The notes beneath the pieces were generated by a model. It worked only from the letters and a program-made list of their open reading frames with translations. It searched no databases and was not told the DNA's origin. Below are positions 10,167 to 21,042 of a DNA stretch of 64,000 bases, piece after piece. Position numbers and translations under genes: made by a program. Position 1 is the first letter of the stretch. Each line of letters opens with the position of its first letter. Location of the stretch: positions 4,823,546 through 4,887,545 of the forward strand of contig NW_004624795.1 in assembly GCF_000247695.1 (NCBI RefSeq), written 5' to 3'. Source of the DNA: Heterocephalus glaber. Its lineage: Eukaryota; Chordata; Mammalia; Rodentia; Bathyergidae.

Positions 10167-10288
10167 AAGAATATATATTTTTGGCCGGGGATTTAGCTCA
10201 GTGGTTTCGTCGCCTGTTGTGCAAGCGCAAGGACCCGAGTTCAATCCCCGGTACCAAAAAAAAAAAAAAAAAAAGAATATATATTTTT
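10167..10288 (+). mobile_element. ID-like SINE with intact target-site duplication
   Basis: The SINE body is 10183-10272 with A and B boxes, GGTACC and an A tail. The 16-base duplication AAGAATATATATTTTT lies at 10167-10182 and 10273-10288. It carries the GGTTTC ... CTGTTGTGCAAG variant (a subfamily distinct from GGTTCTG ... CTGCCTCGCAAG). Confidence 0.95.
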
Positions 10289-10344
10289 AACATCATGGAA
10301 ATTCTCTCCATTGGATAATACATTTTTTAAAAATTAACAGAATG

Positions 10345-10440
10345 GGGCCGAGGATTTAGCTCAGTGGTTCTGCTGCCTGCCTCGCAAGTGCAAGGACCTG
10401 AGTTTGATCCCTGGTAAAATAAATAAATAAATAAATAAAT
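10345..10440 (+). mobile_element. ID-like tRNA-derived SINE with (AAAT)n tail
   Basis: The body has GATTTAGCTCAGTGGTTCTG, CTGCCTCGCAAGTGCAAGG and GAGTTTGATCCCTGGT. The tail has become a perfect (AAAT)n run of six units. TAACAGAATG on both sides is the target-site duplication. Confidence 0.95.
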
Positions 10441-10883
10441 AACAGAATGTTTTGATTTTCCCAAAGTTTGGAAAATAAAATATAATCAGAAGACTAGACT
10501 TCTTAAAAGAAACACTATTTATTCAAACATTGAGTGGCTAGTCAGTAGAAGCGGAATATTAAAGTTGCATTTCTAGAAAACAAGATAATTCATACCTAAT
10601 CTCAAAGTAACAGGCCCTGTGATTTGCAGTTTAATTTTTCTATACTGTAGTTAAATGCTAAAGAAATCTGATGACATAAATGTATTTCTGTTTCTAACAG
10701 CACTTCTGCTTAGGAACCAGTTTGGAAGACTCAAATTCTGAAGATGTTGAATTGGCCTCTCCTACGGCTGATTTTGACTGTATTCTGTAACCCACGGCAT
10801 TTTCAGTCCCCACCATATAAGATGTCTCAAGAAAATGGAACTCTGGGGATATTGGATTGGCCACTCAAAATAAGTGGAAAGAT
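10441..10883. other. Unique AT-rich noncoding sequence
   Basis: No gene or repeat recognised between two ID-like SINEs. Confidence 0.4.
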
Positions 10884-10976
10884 GGGCCGGGGATTTAGCT
10901 CAGTGGTTTCGCCGCCTGCTGCGCAAGCGCAAGGACCCGAGTTCAATCCCTGGCACCAAAAAAAAAGTGGAAAGAT
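10872..10976 (+). mobile_element. ID-like SINE with intact target-site duplication
   Basis: Body 10884-10964. AAGTGGAAAGAT is duplicated at 10872-10883 and 10965-10976. It carries the GGTTTCGCCGCCTGCTGCGC variant and a short A9 tail. The intact duplication implies a fairly recent insertion. Confidence 0.95.
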
Positions 10977-11167
10977 TTTTAACAAATGAAAATTATACAA
11001 ATACATATAATTGTATTTAATCCTATTAGGGTAGTGTCAGGGTGACATATGGGAGCGATACAGAGAAAACAATCAAAGCATCCACATCCAAAACATTTGG
11101 ATGTGTTAATGGTTCAAATCCAATGCTGAGGACAACAGAAAAATTCTCAATTAAAAAAATGGATGTT

Positions 11168-11264
11168 GGGCCAGGGATTTAGCTCACTGGTTCTGCCGCC
11201 TGGCTCGCAAGCACAAGGTCCTGAGTTTGATTCCCAGTACCAAAAAAAAAAAAAAAAAAAAAAG
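11168..11264 (+). mobile_element. ID-like tRNA-derived SINE
   Basis: GGCCAGGGATTTAGCTCACT, GGTTCTGCCGCC, CAAGCACAAGGTCCTGAG, TTTGATTCCCAGTACC and an A22 tail. The B box has lost its central CG to TG. Confidence 0.93.
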
Positions 11265-12033
11265 ACGTTATATCAGCTTTATTTAAGAGAAACCGTCCAT
11301 AGTTAATGGTTATTATATAAGTAACCTCAGAGATGGAGGAAACCATTAAGCTCCCTCTACCTTCTCTAAAGAAGAATGATGGCTTGGTTTTGTACTACTT
11401 CTCACATGAAAAATCTAGTTCACAGTCTGAGTCTCTCCCCGCCCCTCCTTCCAGCGCCCAGGTAACCACTCCAGTTAGGAAGAGCCTTCTCCACCTGCCG
11501 AGCACCTCAGGCCACTTCTTCTCTGCCCTGTGTTACATTTCTCCAAGATCCTTTCCCTCCTTGTGGCAGGAACAAGACCCTCCTCACTTTTATATTCTCA
11601 GAGTGGGTTGGACAGGAGTGGATGAGACACATTTCAGAGGGGGAGCTGACAGACAAATGGGGCGCTGGACTGGACCCTGGGTTTGGGGTGAGTGAGAGAG
11701 GGGATCAGCGATGACAGCAGCTCTTTACAAGAGGAAGCAGAGAGGCTCTTAGGGGAAAGAAAAGAAAATTCAGAAACAGGGAGTCAGCTTCAGGAGAGAT
11801 ATCCAAGCACTGCGAGGGAGGAACGATTCCTAGCCCCTTCTTCTACACCAGGAAACTGAGGCTGAAAGAGTCCACGGCACTGGCCAGTGGCCCCCAGGCT
11901 GCACAGCATTGCAAAATCCTCTGTTTAGGGGAAGCACCAATACCCAGCGGCTGTGCTCCTGATTTTATTCCTCCTGAAGTCAGAACGCATCTGAAGACTG
12001 AGGACTGAGGTGACTTCAGCAGGGTGAGGCCAC
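11265..12033. other. Unique noncoding sequence with a possible MIR remnant
   Basis: Mostly unrecognised, with moderately GC-rich pyrimidine stretches at 11430-11560. At about 11840-11910 the words 'ccaggaaactgaggctga' and 'cccaggctgcacag' resemble antisense MIR, but the match is short. Confidence 0.35.
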
Positions 12034-12137
12034 GGGACAGTTTTGTTTTTTTTGGACCTGGGATCGAACTCGGGTCGTTGTGCTTGCTCAGCGGGCAGCA
12101 GAACCACTGAGCTAAATCCCCCGCCCAGGGACAGTTT
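12034..12137 (-). mobile_element. ID-like SINE with target-site duplication
   Basis: Body about 12044-12127 in antisense (GACCTGGGATCGAACTCGG ... GAACCACTGAGCTAAATCCC). GGGACAGTTT is duplicated at 12034-12043 and 12128-12137. Long minus- and plus-strand open frames nearby run through this SINE and are not genes. Confidence 0.93.
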
Positions 12138-12849
12138 AGAAAGTAAGGCAGTGATGGCTTCTGGGCCCCGTTCCCACACACTCCTCTGCCTAACCATGGC
12201 AGCCAAGCCACAGGGCGCCCGGGAAGGGTGCGGGGCAGAGACGGGGTCCCCAGGGCACTGCTGGCAGTGCAAAGGTCTCTTTCAGGTGAAAGCAAATGTG
12301 TCATAAAATTCACCAGTTCAGCTAAACAGGTAATTACAGAGTTAATAAAACACGGATTCCTGACACAATAGATTCTCACCCCGCTGTGGGTGTCACAGTC
12401 GCTGTGACTTTTTCGTTTGCCGATCATTGATCCACTCTTAGACACTAACAGCTCCGATCGGATCAATGCGGGATAACGCATGAGGAGGGCCCTGCATGTT
12501 AAAAATCTACTGGAAGCTTTACATGAAAGAGTTCATTATCTGGGTAATATGACCTATGTCCGAATGATACATGCGGACCATTAGTCAGATTTTTTTTCAT
12601 GGCAAAAAAAATGAATTTTTTCCCTAAAAGCTTAATTATGTGAGGAATTCCACTGCCGAGAAACTGGAATCACTCGGTGCCATGAATGTGTAAACATGTT
12701 AGTTGGAGGTACAGCTTGTCTTACTCTGTTGGCTCCCCCCCGCCCTGCTCTGGCCACTTGGCTCTGGGGTCACCACTCCTACAAGCGGGGGCTCCTCCCA
12801 CTCTCCAGGTTGGCCTCTCCTGTGCTCACGGCTGTTCCCCAGACTTTAT
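12138..12849. other. Unique sequence, repeat-poor; conserved-element candidate
   Basis: 12300-12690 is repeat-free, high-complexity sequence with homeodomain-type words (GGTAATTACAGAGTTAATAA), a TCCGATCGGA-type palindrome near 12453, and CpGs in AT-rich context. It reads like an enhancer-type conserved noncoding element, which is inference without an alignment. Confidence 0.35.
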
Positions 12850-13195
12850 CTTCACATAGTCCAACTGTGTGCGCCCACGGTTCATTGGCTTTGATGCTGA
12901 GTAGGATTTCATGACCATGATTTCTTTACCCACTCTTTTTTTTGAGACAGGTCCTTGCTGTGCAGCCCAGGCTGGCCTTGAACTCATGGAGATCCTTCCG
13001 CCTCAGCCTCCAGAGTGCTGGGATGACAGGGATGTGCTACCACGCCTGGCTCTTCACCCACTTATCAGTTGCCGGATACTTGGGTTGTTTTCATCGGAGC
13101 TACTGTGAATAAGGCTATGCTGTGTCTAGGCCGTCTGGCTTTTGTGCCTGGAGAAAGACCTTTGCATTTCCAAACCAATTAAGGAGATTTCCTTG
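12850..13195 (-). mobile_element. Old L1 fragment interrupted by B1
   Basis: Antisense late L1 ORF2 words flank a B1: 'gatgctgagtaggatttc', 'tttctttacccac', then after the B1 'tcacccacttatcag', 'gatacttgggttgtttt' and 'actgtgaataaggctatgct'. CTTTACCCACT and CTTCACCCACT on the two sides of the B1 fit its target-site duplication. Confidence 0.65.
12936..13051 (-). mobile_element. B1 SINE nested in L1
   Basis: Antisense B1: oligo-T, GAGACAGGTCCTTGCTGTGC, GGCTGGCCTTGAACTCATGG, CCTCAGCCTCCAGAGTGCTG, CACGCCTGGCT. It splits the L1 fragment at 12850-13195. Confidence 0.93.
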
Positions 13196-13483
13196 TTCAG
13201 AAATCTTCAAATTTATGTATCTTTAAAGAGAGGGCTTAGAAAATAAGGACTTGACATTATGACTGCCCTTTCATTGTCTAAATGGCATCTCGAACTTGTC
13301 TTGTTCATAAGTCTTGATGTGGGGTCATTTAGGCCATTTTACAATAGCATAAAATTATTATGAACACAATGGGCAGATAGCTGTCAGCGGTGGGCCGGCA
13401 CACTCACACTGTCTAGGGAAGATTAAAACCAGGTATAATATTAATAATTACTAGTCTATGGATGCTAAAAAATTCTAGTTTGG
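13196..13483. other. Unique noncoding sequence
   Basis: Nothing recognised. Confidence 0.4.
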
Positions 13484-13556
13484 GCCAGGCATGTAGCTCA
13501 TGATACAGGACTTGCCTAACAGGTGCAAGGCTTTTGATTTAATCCACAGCGATATA
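13484..13556 (+). mobile_element. Diverged ID-family SINE
   Basis: GGGCCAGGCATGTAGCTCAT, GACTTGCCTAACAGGTGCAAGGC and TTTGATTTAATCCACAGCG preserve the tRNA-derived order with many changes. The 'ttgcctaacaggtgcaaggc' wording is closer to the classic ID/dID type than to the young copies here, so this is an older insertion. Confidence 0.65.
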
Positions 13557-14790
13557 AAATTAATTAATCTGACACTTTTATTTTTAGCACTCTAGCTATA
13601 AAGAAAACCTAAAGAACAACAGCTAAATATGGCTAAGAATATATATCCTAGAATTTAAAAATTATAGAAGCATATACTTGAGAGTCTTCACGCACCAACA
13701 ATAAGAATGTCAAAGACGAAAAGAAAGCCAAAAACAATACAGGTTTGTCCCCAGCTGGCAGTGCCATTTGGAAAATGCACCAGAAGTGAGCTTGTCAGCC
13801 CTCTAAACTGGGGCTTAATGGTCCCTAAAAGCAGGTGGGGTTGAGGTCCCTCTCCTGTCTGCACCTCTTAGAAGCACTGAACTGTGGCTGTTGGGAGCTC
13901 TCAGCTTTGTCAAGGAAACTGACACCATCACAAACTTTAAGCAACTATAGAAGATCTCCAAAATACCTTAGCAGCAGTGAAAAAGAAAGAGTTTGAAGTC
14001 TTTAGACAAAAGACATAATCGATCAGAGAACGCAGAGAACAACTTCATCTGAAATTTAGATGCCCATGATTAACGCAGCGGAGAAGTGTGGTGAAAACTG
14101 GGATGGATCCTTGAATTGAACCTGGACCACGTTTACAACTCTTTCAGGCTCTGCTTGGTAAGAACTCCTGCCATCCATGGATGCATCGGGCTTAGCTCAG
14201 AAAGAGCCCATACCAAAGAGACGCAGTGCTGGTTGACTGGCTGAGTGGCTGGATTTCCCTCTGCTTCTCAGGGACAGGTAGGGAGCAGGGTCTCCGGGGT
14301 CCTGGGACATCCTAGAGGTGCCACGGATCTCCCACTGAAGTGAGTTAGGGCTGGATACCAGCTGCTGCTCCCTTCCGGTTCCTCAGGATGGGGAAGGAAT
14401 CACTCAGGACTAGGAAGGGCCATGGCTTCCTTCCCTGCCTGGCCTCTGTGTGGGCCTCTGGTTTGCAGCCAGTTCCTCAGGGTGGTAACTTTCCTCTTGC
14501 CCCCTACAGTCCTCCCTGGAAGGCCCAGACTCCCAACTGCTGTGCTTGGGACCCCATGATTGGCCTATGAGGCTGCCATTCCCCACCTAGTGGTGTAAGT
14601 TCAAAGGCCTTCACTACAACTGGGGAACCGTTGGCCCAGCCCAAGCCCAGTGCTCTGGAAAACCAGCTTCTCTCTCCCTTTCTAATCTCTAAATCTTCCT
14701 TTACCTCTTCTTCTTCTTCCTGTTCCTCCTTGCTGAATCCCATGCATTCCCTTCTCTGTGTAGAAGCTACCAAACTACTGCCCACCCCCC
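13557..14790. other. Unique noncoding sequence
   Basis: No gene or repeat recognised. There is a pyrimidine tract of (CTT)n type at 14695-14735. Open frames at 14388-14570 and in the tract lack any family feature. Confidence 0.4.
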
Positions 14791-14904
14791 TTTTTTGGAG
14801 ACAGAGTCCTGCTACATAGTCCAGGCTGGCCTTGAACTCTCGGCGATCCTCCTGCCTCAGCCTCCCGAGTGCTGGGGTTACAGGCGTGCACCACCATGGC
14901 CAGT
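14791..14904 (-). mobile_element. B1 SINE
   Basis: Clear antisense B1 with GGAGACAGAGTCCTGCTACA, GGCTGGCCTTGAACTCTCGG, CCTGCCTCAGCCTCCCGAGT and GGCGTGCACCACCATGGCCA. Confidence 0.93.
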
Positions 14905-15263
14905 CTTCTACGCCCTTTTGGATTTTTTGGCCCTAAACAAGTACTCACATTTTTATAGTTATCTTTTTCTCCACCAGAAATTGTAACAGTCACCACATAT
15001 AATTTTGTAATGAGAACAGGAGACAGAAATTCTGAATACTGCTGTTCAGTCCATCTGCTCTCCCTTCTCTGAGCTCTCTCCTTTCACAGTCAGGTCTAAA
15101 TCACTGTTCCCGCTTTGCCGTGGCTGAGCAGTGAGGTCCTGGGAACAGGGCTCGGCCTCTCGTCTGTGAGTTAGATGAGCTATCACATGTAAGCAGCCAG
15201 CCCCGTGTTGATCTCACAGAGGTCTCAAGAAAGGGTTGTGGTTTTATTTTATTTTTAAAAAAA
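14905..15263. other. Unique noncoding sequence
   Basis: Nothing recognised apart from the T-rich tail leading to the next SINE. Confidence 0.4.
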
Positions 15264-15345
15264 TTTTTTTTGGTACTGGGGATCGAACTCGGGACCTTGC
15301 GCTTTGGAGGCAGGCACCAGAACCACTGAGCTAAATCCCTGGCCA
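15264..15345 (-). mobile_element. ID-like tRNA-derived SINE
   Basis: Antisense order TTTTGGTACTGGGGATCGAA, CTCGGGACCTTGCGC, GGAGGCAGGCACCAGAACC, ACTGAGCTAAATCCCTGGCC. Confidence 0.93.
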
Positions 15346-16416
15346 TATTTCTTAAATGTTTGATATGAAGTAGTAACTCAGCTTAGGTAAAAGCCTTAAA
15401 AAATCAAAGGAGTTTACCTCAGGTGTTTAGTGTAAGGGGGAAATATACAAATGGATGATTCAGAAGAAAGACAAATGAAGTGTTCCTCACTTTACCTCGT
15501 AGGGAGGGTTTGCGGCAAGACATTTGATTTTAGTTGCTTTTGAGTGTGGGGTTTTTGATAGACCGTAGTAGAGAAGCTGCCTGAGCCATGCAGGGGGATG
15601 TAAGAAGTGAGAATTCTGGTGTCCACTCTAAAAGGCATTGTGCAAGTACAAACGACACATTTCCATTTTCATAATTATACCTAAACCACAGACTCCTGGA
15701 AGGTTTCATTATGCAATCCCTCAGACTTAACTTCAAAACTCTTTTCTAAAGCAATATGCCATAAAAGCCTCCTGCAAAAGAAAACATCCCTAGTCACATA
15801 TTTATTATGTAAAGAAAAAGTACCCCCTACATATTCATATTTATGTTGCCATATTAGCTATTCTGAAATTGTTATTGGCCAAAAGTAATCATCTACTAGA
15901 GGCAGGTAAAATATTTATAAATGTGATTCGAATTACCTCCATTCAGAGACTTAATAAAATCTTTTCAAATAAATTTCCCTCTAAAAATTCAGAAATGTGT
16001 TAACAGGCATTAAATTGCGGGTCATTTACCTCCAATCCTAGCTCAGAATGGAGCTAGTGCAAACTATGTATTTCTACCCACAAGGTCTCCCATGTTCCAC
16101 TAAAGTTTTGCAAGAAATTTCTTTGCCACATTGCCATTGCAATAGCGGAAATAAGGCTCTTCAAGTAGCAGATGCAGATAGAAAAGCAGAGAGTGTCTAT
16201 GAATTCAGACAGAGGCAACCAACCAACTAGGAGTGAATGAGTGATTCTAAGCTATTACACATTCAGCAGGCACATGCATCCTCCTAGCGCATGTGCAAGC
16301 ACACACACACACATATACACGACTTCCTCCTCAACACCAAGAGTTCTTCTTGGCTTGAAATTTACTTAATGCTCACTTTCTTGTAATTCCTGGCATCTTT
16401 ACCATCTAGATCATTT
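15346..16416. other. Unique AT-rich noncoding sequence
   Basis: No gene or repeat is recognised except a short (CA)n run at 16300-16316. The frame at 16048-16230 has no supporting feature. Confidence 0.4.
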
Positions 16417-16533
16417 TAGTTATTTCACCCAAAAGGGCCAGGGATTTAGCTCAGTGGTTCTGCCGCTTGCCTTGCAAGCGCAAGGACCTGAGTTCAATCC
16501 CCGGTACCAAAAAAAAAAAGATTAGTTATTTCA
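16417..16533 (+). mobile_element. ID-like SINE with target-site duplication
   Basis: Body 16435-16519 (GGGCCAGGGATTTAGCTCAG ... GAGTTCAATCCCCGGTACC, A11). TTAGTTATTTCAC flanks both sides, so the copy and its insertion site are intact. Confidence 0.94.
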
Positions 16534-17106
16534 CTCAAATCATTTGGCGAGTCATTTGGGTGCCGCGGCTAGAAGACAGGAGTGACTTGCTCTGTGGTTT
16601 CACATTTGCACTGAAACCTCCAAAATACACACCGATAATAGAAAATGAAAAATACACCTAATAAGCAACCTACACTTTACGAGAATGGCAGGGTGGTTAT
16701 ATTTGTTGAGTAGAACCAAAGGTAAGGCTATTTTATATTGTTACACAAGTCCAACAAGAAGTGTACACAAGATATTGAAGGTGTGAAGGAAGTGATGTAT
16801 GATTGCTAATAACATGGAATAAGGGTGTAATTCAGAGACACAGTTCCTGGTAGCCACAGAAATTTTTGATAAGGAAAAAAAAACAATAGAGCAGTTCCTT
16901 AAAAACAAAAACACCAATACTTATAAAGCACACCTTTATAGAAACAGTGCTCCTTTTTATGTGCTTTCTGACTATGAGCTACTAAAGCAGGGTTAAATTG
17001 ATCAGTCTATTTGTTATCAGTTAGTTAACTGCTTCTCAGATTATAGGGATCATTATCTTATTAATCAAATGCCAGCTAGTTACACACAAAGTCTCAGACA
17101 GGAGAC
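16534..17106. other. Unique noncoding sequence
   Basis: Repeat-poor. 16930-17090 is AT-rich with TTAATCAAATG and GTTAGTTAACTGC-type words. No gene seen. Confidence 0.4.
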
Positions 17107-17107
17107 C

Positions 17108-17157
<50 letters not shown>

Positions 17158-17183
17158 TTATCTATCTATCAATCCATCCATCC
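17107..17183. repeat. (TATC)n microsatellite with (ATCC)n extension
   Basis: About 16 TATC units with one TATT interruption, then three to four ATCC/ATCA units. It is a typical polymorphic tetranucleotide repeat. Confidence 0.97.
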
Positions 17184-18571
17184 AAACTCGAGTGGTAGAA
17201 AGAAGCCTACTTTTAAATGTATAGTACGAATTGTCCACAATAAACTTTTGACATAGCTAAGTAAATGTTCTCAAACATTCTTACACCTTTGATAACAGCA
17301 TGATAAAAGCATTAATAGGGTAATTTATAGTAGATGAAACTCAAACATAAACTCATATTTTAAAAAAAGTAAAAAGTAAAAAAGAACATGGATTGACTTG
17401 GGAGGAGCTGGGTGTATCTTTAATTATAGCGTATTTAGCACTAGTGGTATTTAATTGTACAAATACTCAATTCCTGTTAGTCTGTCAGATTTCTATAAAT
17501 TTCTGGGAGAATTTAGGCAAATAGTAGCATTTAAGGGAGACATATTCTGATTAATTCTCTCCAGGTGATAGGTCTGACACACAGTGAATTATGAAAGGCA
17601 TCAATAATTTCCTCTTATTTTTAAATAGCAACAACTCTCTATAAAAAGTTCTATTTTAATGGGTTTATCAAGCTATAATTCATCAGAAACAATGAAGACT
17701 GTACCAAAATAGTGGCTGCCTCCGAGACTGAAAATAAATTTAAACATTTTCATTCTGGAGGGAGACTGCCACCTTGTTATTATGCCCGTGTCTAACTAAA
17801 GGCAAGTGGGAGGCATGCTGGGAAGTGGCTCCAAACAATTGGTTTAAGAAAATACAGAAACGGCATATACATATAAAATACAAGTCGGCAAACTTGTGCT
17901 GCGGATAGCAATCTAGCTACTTGTAATAGAAGGTGAATAGTGTGGCTTGGGGCAATTGAATGAAGTGAAGCTGAAAGCTGCTACACCAACCAAACGGTAA
18001 GTGCGACACCTGAGAATGTCAAATGCAGGCATCCCCAGGGCACCATGTAAAATTATTATAACACGGTGAAATAACAACATAAAGTTCATTTTATTAAAAT
18101 TAACAATACTTCCCATCAGCGCGAGACAATCTACATTCAAAATTAAAACAGTAGGAATATTTATCCATTCACGCATTCTGATAGGCTAAGTATTGTTGAC
18201 TCCTACAAGAAATAGTTTCCAGGCCCTTCTTTTTTCCCTAGACATTCAAAAATACTCATCCTTATGAATAGTACTACATTAAAAAGCCTGAAATTAAAAC
18301 CATTTCCTTGTGCAATTTGATGTCTCTGACATGTTGCTATAGAAAAACTCCTGCCTACTACTTTTTAAGAACAAACTTCAAATCCTGGAAATAAAAGGGA
18401 TACATTAGTCAAATTTGGACTTCACTTTTCAAGAACAATCAAAAGAAGTAAAATTAGTAATTTCACAGCATCACTTAACTCTTGAAGCTTGCTGATTTCT
18501 GATTTCTCCTTCTTTCTGTCATTGGCACAACTGAGCTCAAGTTTTATGTTAAGTAAAAAATATCAAGTTTT
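17184..18571. other. Unique AT-rich noncoding sequence
   Basis: No gene or repeat recognised. 17690-18150 is high-complexity and repeat-free, a possible conserved element by composition only. Confidence 0.35.
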
Positions 18572-18658
18572 GGGCCGGGGATTTAGCTCAGTGGTTCTGC
18601 CGCCTGCCTCTCAAGTGCAAGGTCCCGGGTTCAATCTTTAGTAAAAAAAAAAAAAAAA
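18572..18658 (+). mobile_element. ID-like SINE with target-site duplication
   Basis: GGGCCGGGGATTTAGCTCAG, TGCCGCCTGCCTCTCAAG and GGTTCAATCTTTAG, then an A17 tail. ATCAAGTTTT on both sides is the duplication. The 3' GGTACC is lost. Confidence 0.94.
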
Positions 18659-18699
18659 ATCAAGTTTTAAATTCTATTAAGCCTTATTAAAAATAATAT

Positions 18700-18880
18700 T
18701 GAAGGCTTTTAACTACAAAAAATAATACAACTTCCTTGTAGAAAAATTAAAATATGGAAAAATACAAAGAAAAGAATAAATATTATCCTTATGTTGTATC
18801 CCACAGCCATTATTGGTACTTTGAAACACATCTTTTTGGTATTTTTGTCTATGTGGCAATAAGCATAGTTTTTGTTTAAT
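18700..18880 (+). mobile_element. Ancient L1-like 3' fragment
   Basis: The order 'ttgtagaaaaattaaaatatggaaaaatacaaaga' then 'cattattggtactttga' and 'catctttttggta' resembles the old mammalian L1M 3' consensus. It is strongly diverged and family assignment is tentative. Confidence 0.4.
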
Positions 18881-18888
18881 ATTTAATT

Positions 18889-18922
18889 AAAAGTAAAGTA
18901 AAAAAAAGAAAAAAAGTAAAGT
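18889..18922 (+). mobile_element. A-rich micro-insertion with target-site duplication
   Basis: AAAAGTAAAGT lies at 18889-18899 and 18912-18922, with 12 A-rich bases between. The arrangement fits a poly(A)-only retroinsertion, although slippage in A-rich DNA is an alternative. Confidence 0.45.
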
Positions 18923-19589
18923 CGAATGAAGACCATCCATGTTACAGAAAGAATTTTACTTTTTCACCTAAACTAAATGAATATTTCATAGCATTACTGT
19001 GTTACTTAAAGAGTAGCTGCAGTTAAATGACAAACCACATTGGTGGGAGAACTGAACGTTAGTTAAAAATCCAGAAGTTAATTAGTCAATAGCACCCAGG
19101 AGTAGGGTGGTGGATATATTCTCAGGATTAGGATGAATTTTGCTATTAGGGGACAGAAGAGTTTGATTTATGAAGTCACAACATTTGAGGAGCTTCCTTT
19201 ATTTTAGACATTAGAGAAACCTATTTTATATGTTTAGAAATCTAAAGCCACTAAATCTACTATGATAAAGATTCCTCTATATGAAGCTGGTTTTATGTCC
19301 TTGATTAGAAACAAAACACGGATTATAAAGCAGAGCAAGGAGCAATTTAAAAATTCTTTGTAACAAAAGGGGATATAATTTTTAATCAGATGAAAGAATC
19401 CAAATCATAAAAGTGATGTCACATTATTAAATTTAATTCAAGCCAAGAGAATCTGAGCTCACCCCGGACACTATTCCGGCTATTTGACCCTGATCTCTGA
19501 GCTGAGGCTATACCAGCAGGTGTAAGCACACAATCAGGAGAAACTTCACAAGACCAATGAACCTGGAAGATAAACAAGAACCCCCTTCA
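18923..19589. other. Unique AT-rich noncoding sequence
   Basis: Nothing recognised. Confidence 0.4.
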
Positions 19590-19856
19590 GTCTCTTATTC
19601 TCCCTAATCTCTTTTATGTCTTTAAGGTGGGAAAGGTAAGTCTGAAGTCTTTCTGCTGTACTTTACCGTCCTCTGCCTCTCTTCCCGGTTTCATTTCTTC
19701 CATATTTTACATCACAGCTCATCATTTATTGTCCCCTGAGGAAAGTCTACACTACAAAGACAGGGTTTTTTCTTCTCACTGATAACATCCATAGTGCCTA
19801 GAACAGTGCCTCCAACATTGTAGGCTTCCAATGAATATTTGCTGAATAAATGAATA
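19590..19856 (+). mobile_element. L2 LINE 3' end (ancient)
   Basis: The last part, CATAGTGCCTAGAACAGTGC then CTTCCAATGAATATTTGCTG and AATAAATGAATAA, is the diagnostic 3' end of L2. The upstream part is more diverged, so the left boundary is approximate. Confidence 0.7.
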
Positions 19857-20020
19857 AGCCTTTCTTCAGCTGGAATAATTGGGGCTAGCAGAAGTCAATT
19901 TGAAATATTCAAAATGAAGACATTTTACAAGAAATTAAAGTCACTACACAGAGCTCTAACTTTGGAAGCACACGTTTTTATACCTTTTGGCTTCTTTTAT
20001 AGGGTTTCTTGTGGCTTAGG
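19857..20020. other. Unique noncoding sequence
   Basis: Nothing recognised. Confidence 0.4.
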
Positions 20021-20123
20021 TTTTTTTTTTTTTGGTACCCGGGATTGAACTCAGGTCCTTGTGCTTATGCAGCAGGTGGTGAAACCACTAAGCTAAATCC
20101 TCCGCTTTTTTTTTTTTTTTTTT
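20021..20123 (-). mobile_element. ID-like SINE followed by a second T-run
   Basis: Antisense order TTTGGTACCCGGGATTGAAC, TCAGGTCCTTGTGC, GGTGAAACCACTAAGCTAAA. It is the GGTTTC/CTGCTGC variant. A further T18 run lies immediately past the 5' end (20106-20123), which is unusual because only one end should carry a tail. Confidence 0.88.
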
Positions 20124-21042
20124 AACTTCTGAAAACACCTTTTAAAAATGTTTTTTTGACCACTGGTGCTGGGAAAAATAACAACACCCTCTGCCCTCTT
20201 TCTCACAAATCCAGGTAGCTGCCTCCACCGGGGCCCTGGTCAGGGCATCCTATATCCTCTATGACTACTGAACAATAGGAGCATCCCGAAGAATCTGCGG
20301 ACGGGCATCTCGCAAACAGTCACAGAGATTCCCAAGATAAGATGAGTGAGTGCGCGGAAGCCGTGCATCTTCAAGATCACCTGGTGCTCTCGCGTCTGAG
20401 GCACGCGCTGGCTGTTTACACCGAGTGCCATCTGGCTCTGTAGATATAATAACAATTATTCCATAGAGGTGTGGAGTGCCCTAAATCATATTAATACACC
20501 ACGATTCCACTAGTCTTATAGGGGTTGATGTCTTTGTGTGCTCCCATTTAACCTGGGTAATGTGCTAAAACAAGTCTGCCTCATCATTAAGAATTGATTT
20601 TTTATTTATGTGAATGTCACTGCCAATCCCATGATATCCCTTTGTAATTCAGGTGCACAGGACGACACACTTGTGTTAATCTGTTTTTATGGCATATCTT
20701 TAAAAATGTGTAACGTCTTGCTGCATTTGGATATTTATATAGAGATTTGTGTCCCTGCAGAAAGCTGTTGTTAGCTTTGGAGACCCATTTTATACAGCAA
20801 GAGGGCAAGTACCTAATATACTTCATTAGCTATCTTATATCAGATAAGGGTTGATTTCTTTAAATTATTTAACCTTGGTAAAACCTACTAAAATCACATA
20901 AATTACAAGTACACTAATGAAAATCATTAGTCAGCCTATTCAAAGAAAGAAAGGAAGAAAATCTCTAACAGGAATAAAATTAAAACATTTTAAAACCAGC
21001 CCTCTGGAAGTATTTTGTGAAAATAACTTGGTGAATATACAA
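20124..21042. other. Unique noncoding sequence
   Basis: Repeat-free as far as I can see. 20490-20850 is high-complexity AT-rich sequence. No gene recognised. Confidence 0.4.

Noticed and set aside
11843..12481. Longest minus-strand frame (212 codons)
   Set aside because: It runs through an ID-like SINE and a possible MIR remnant; composition is not protein-like.
17107..17183. CRISPR array or other structured repeat system
   Set aside because: It is a tetranucleotide microsatellite; the window is mammalian DNA.
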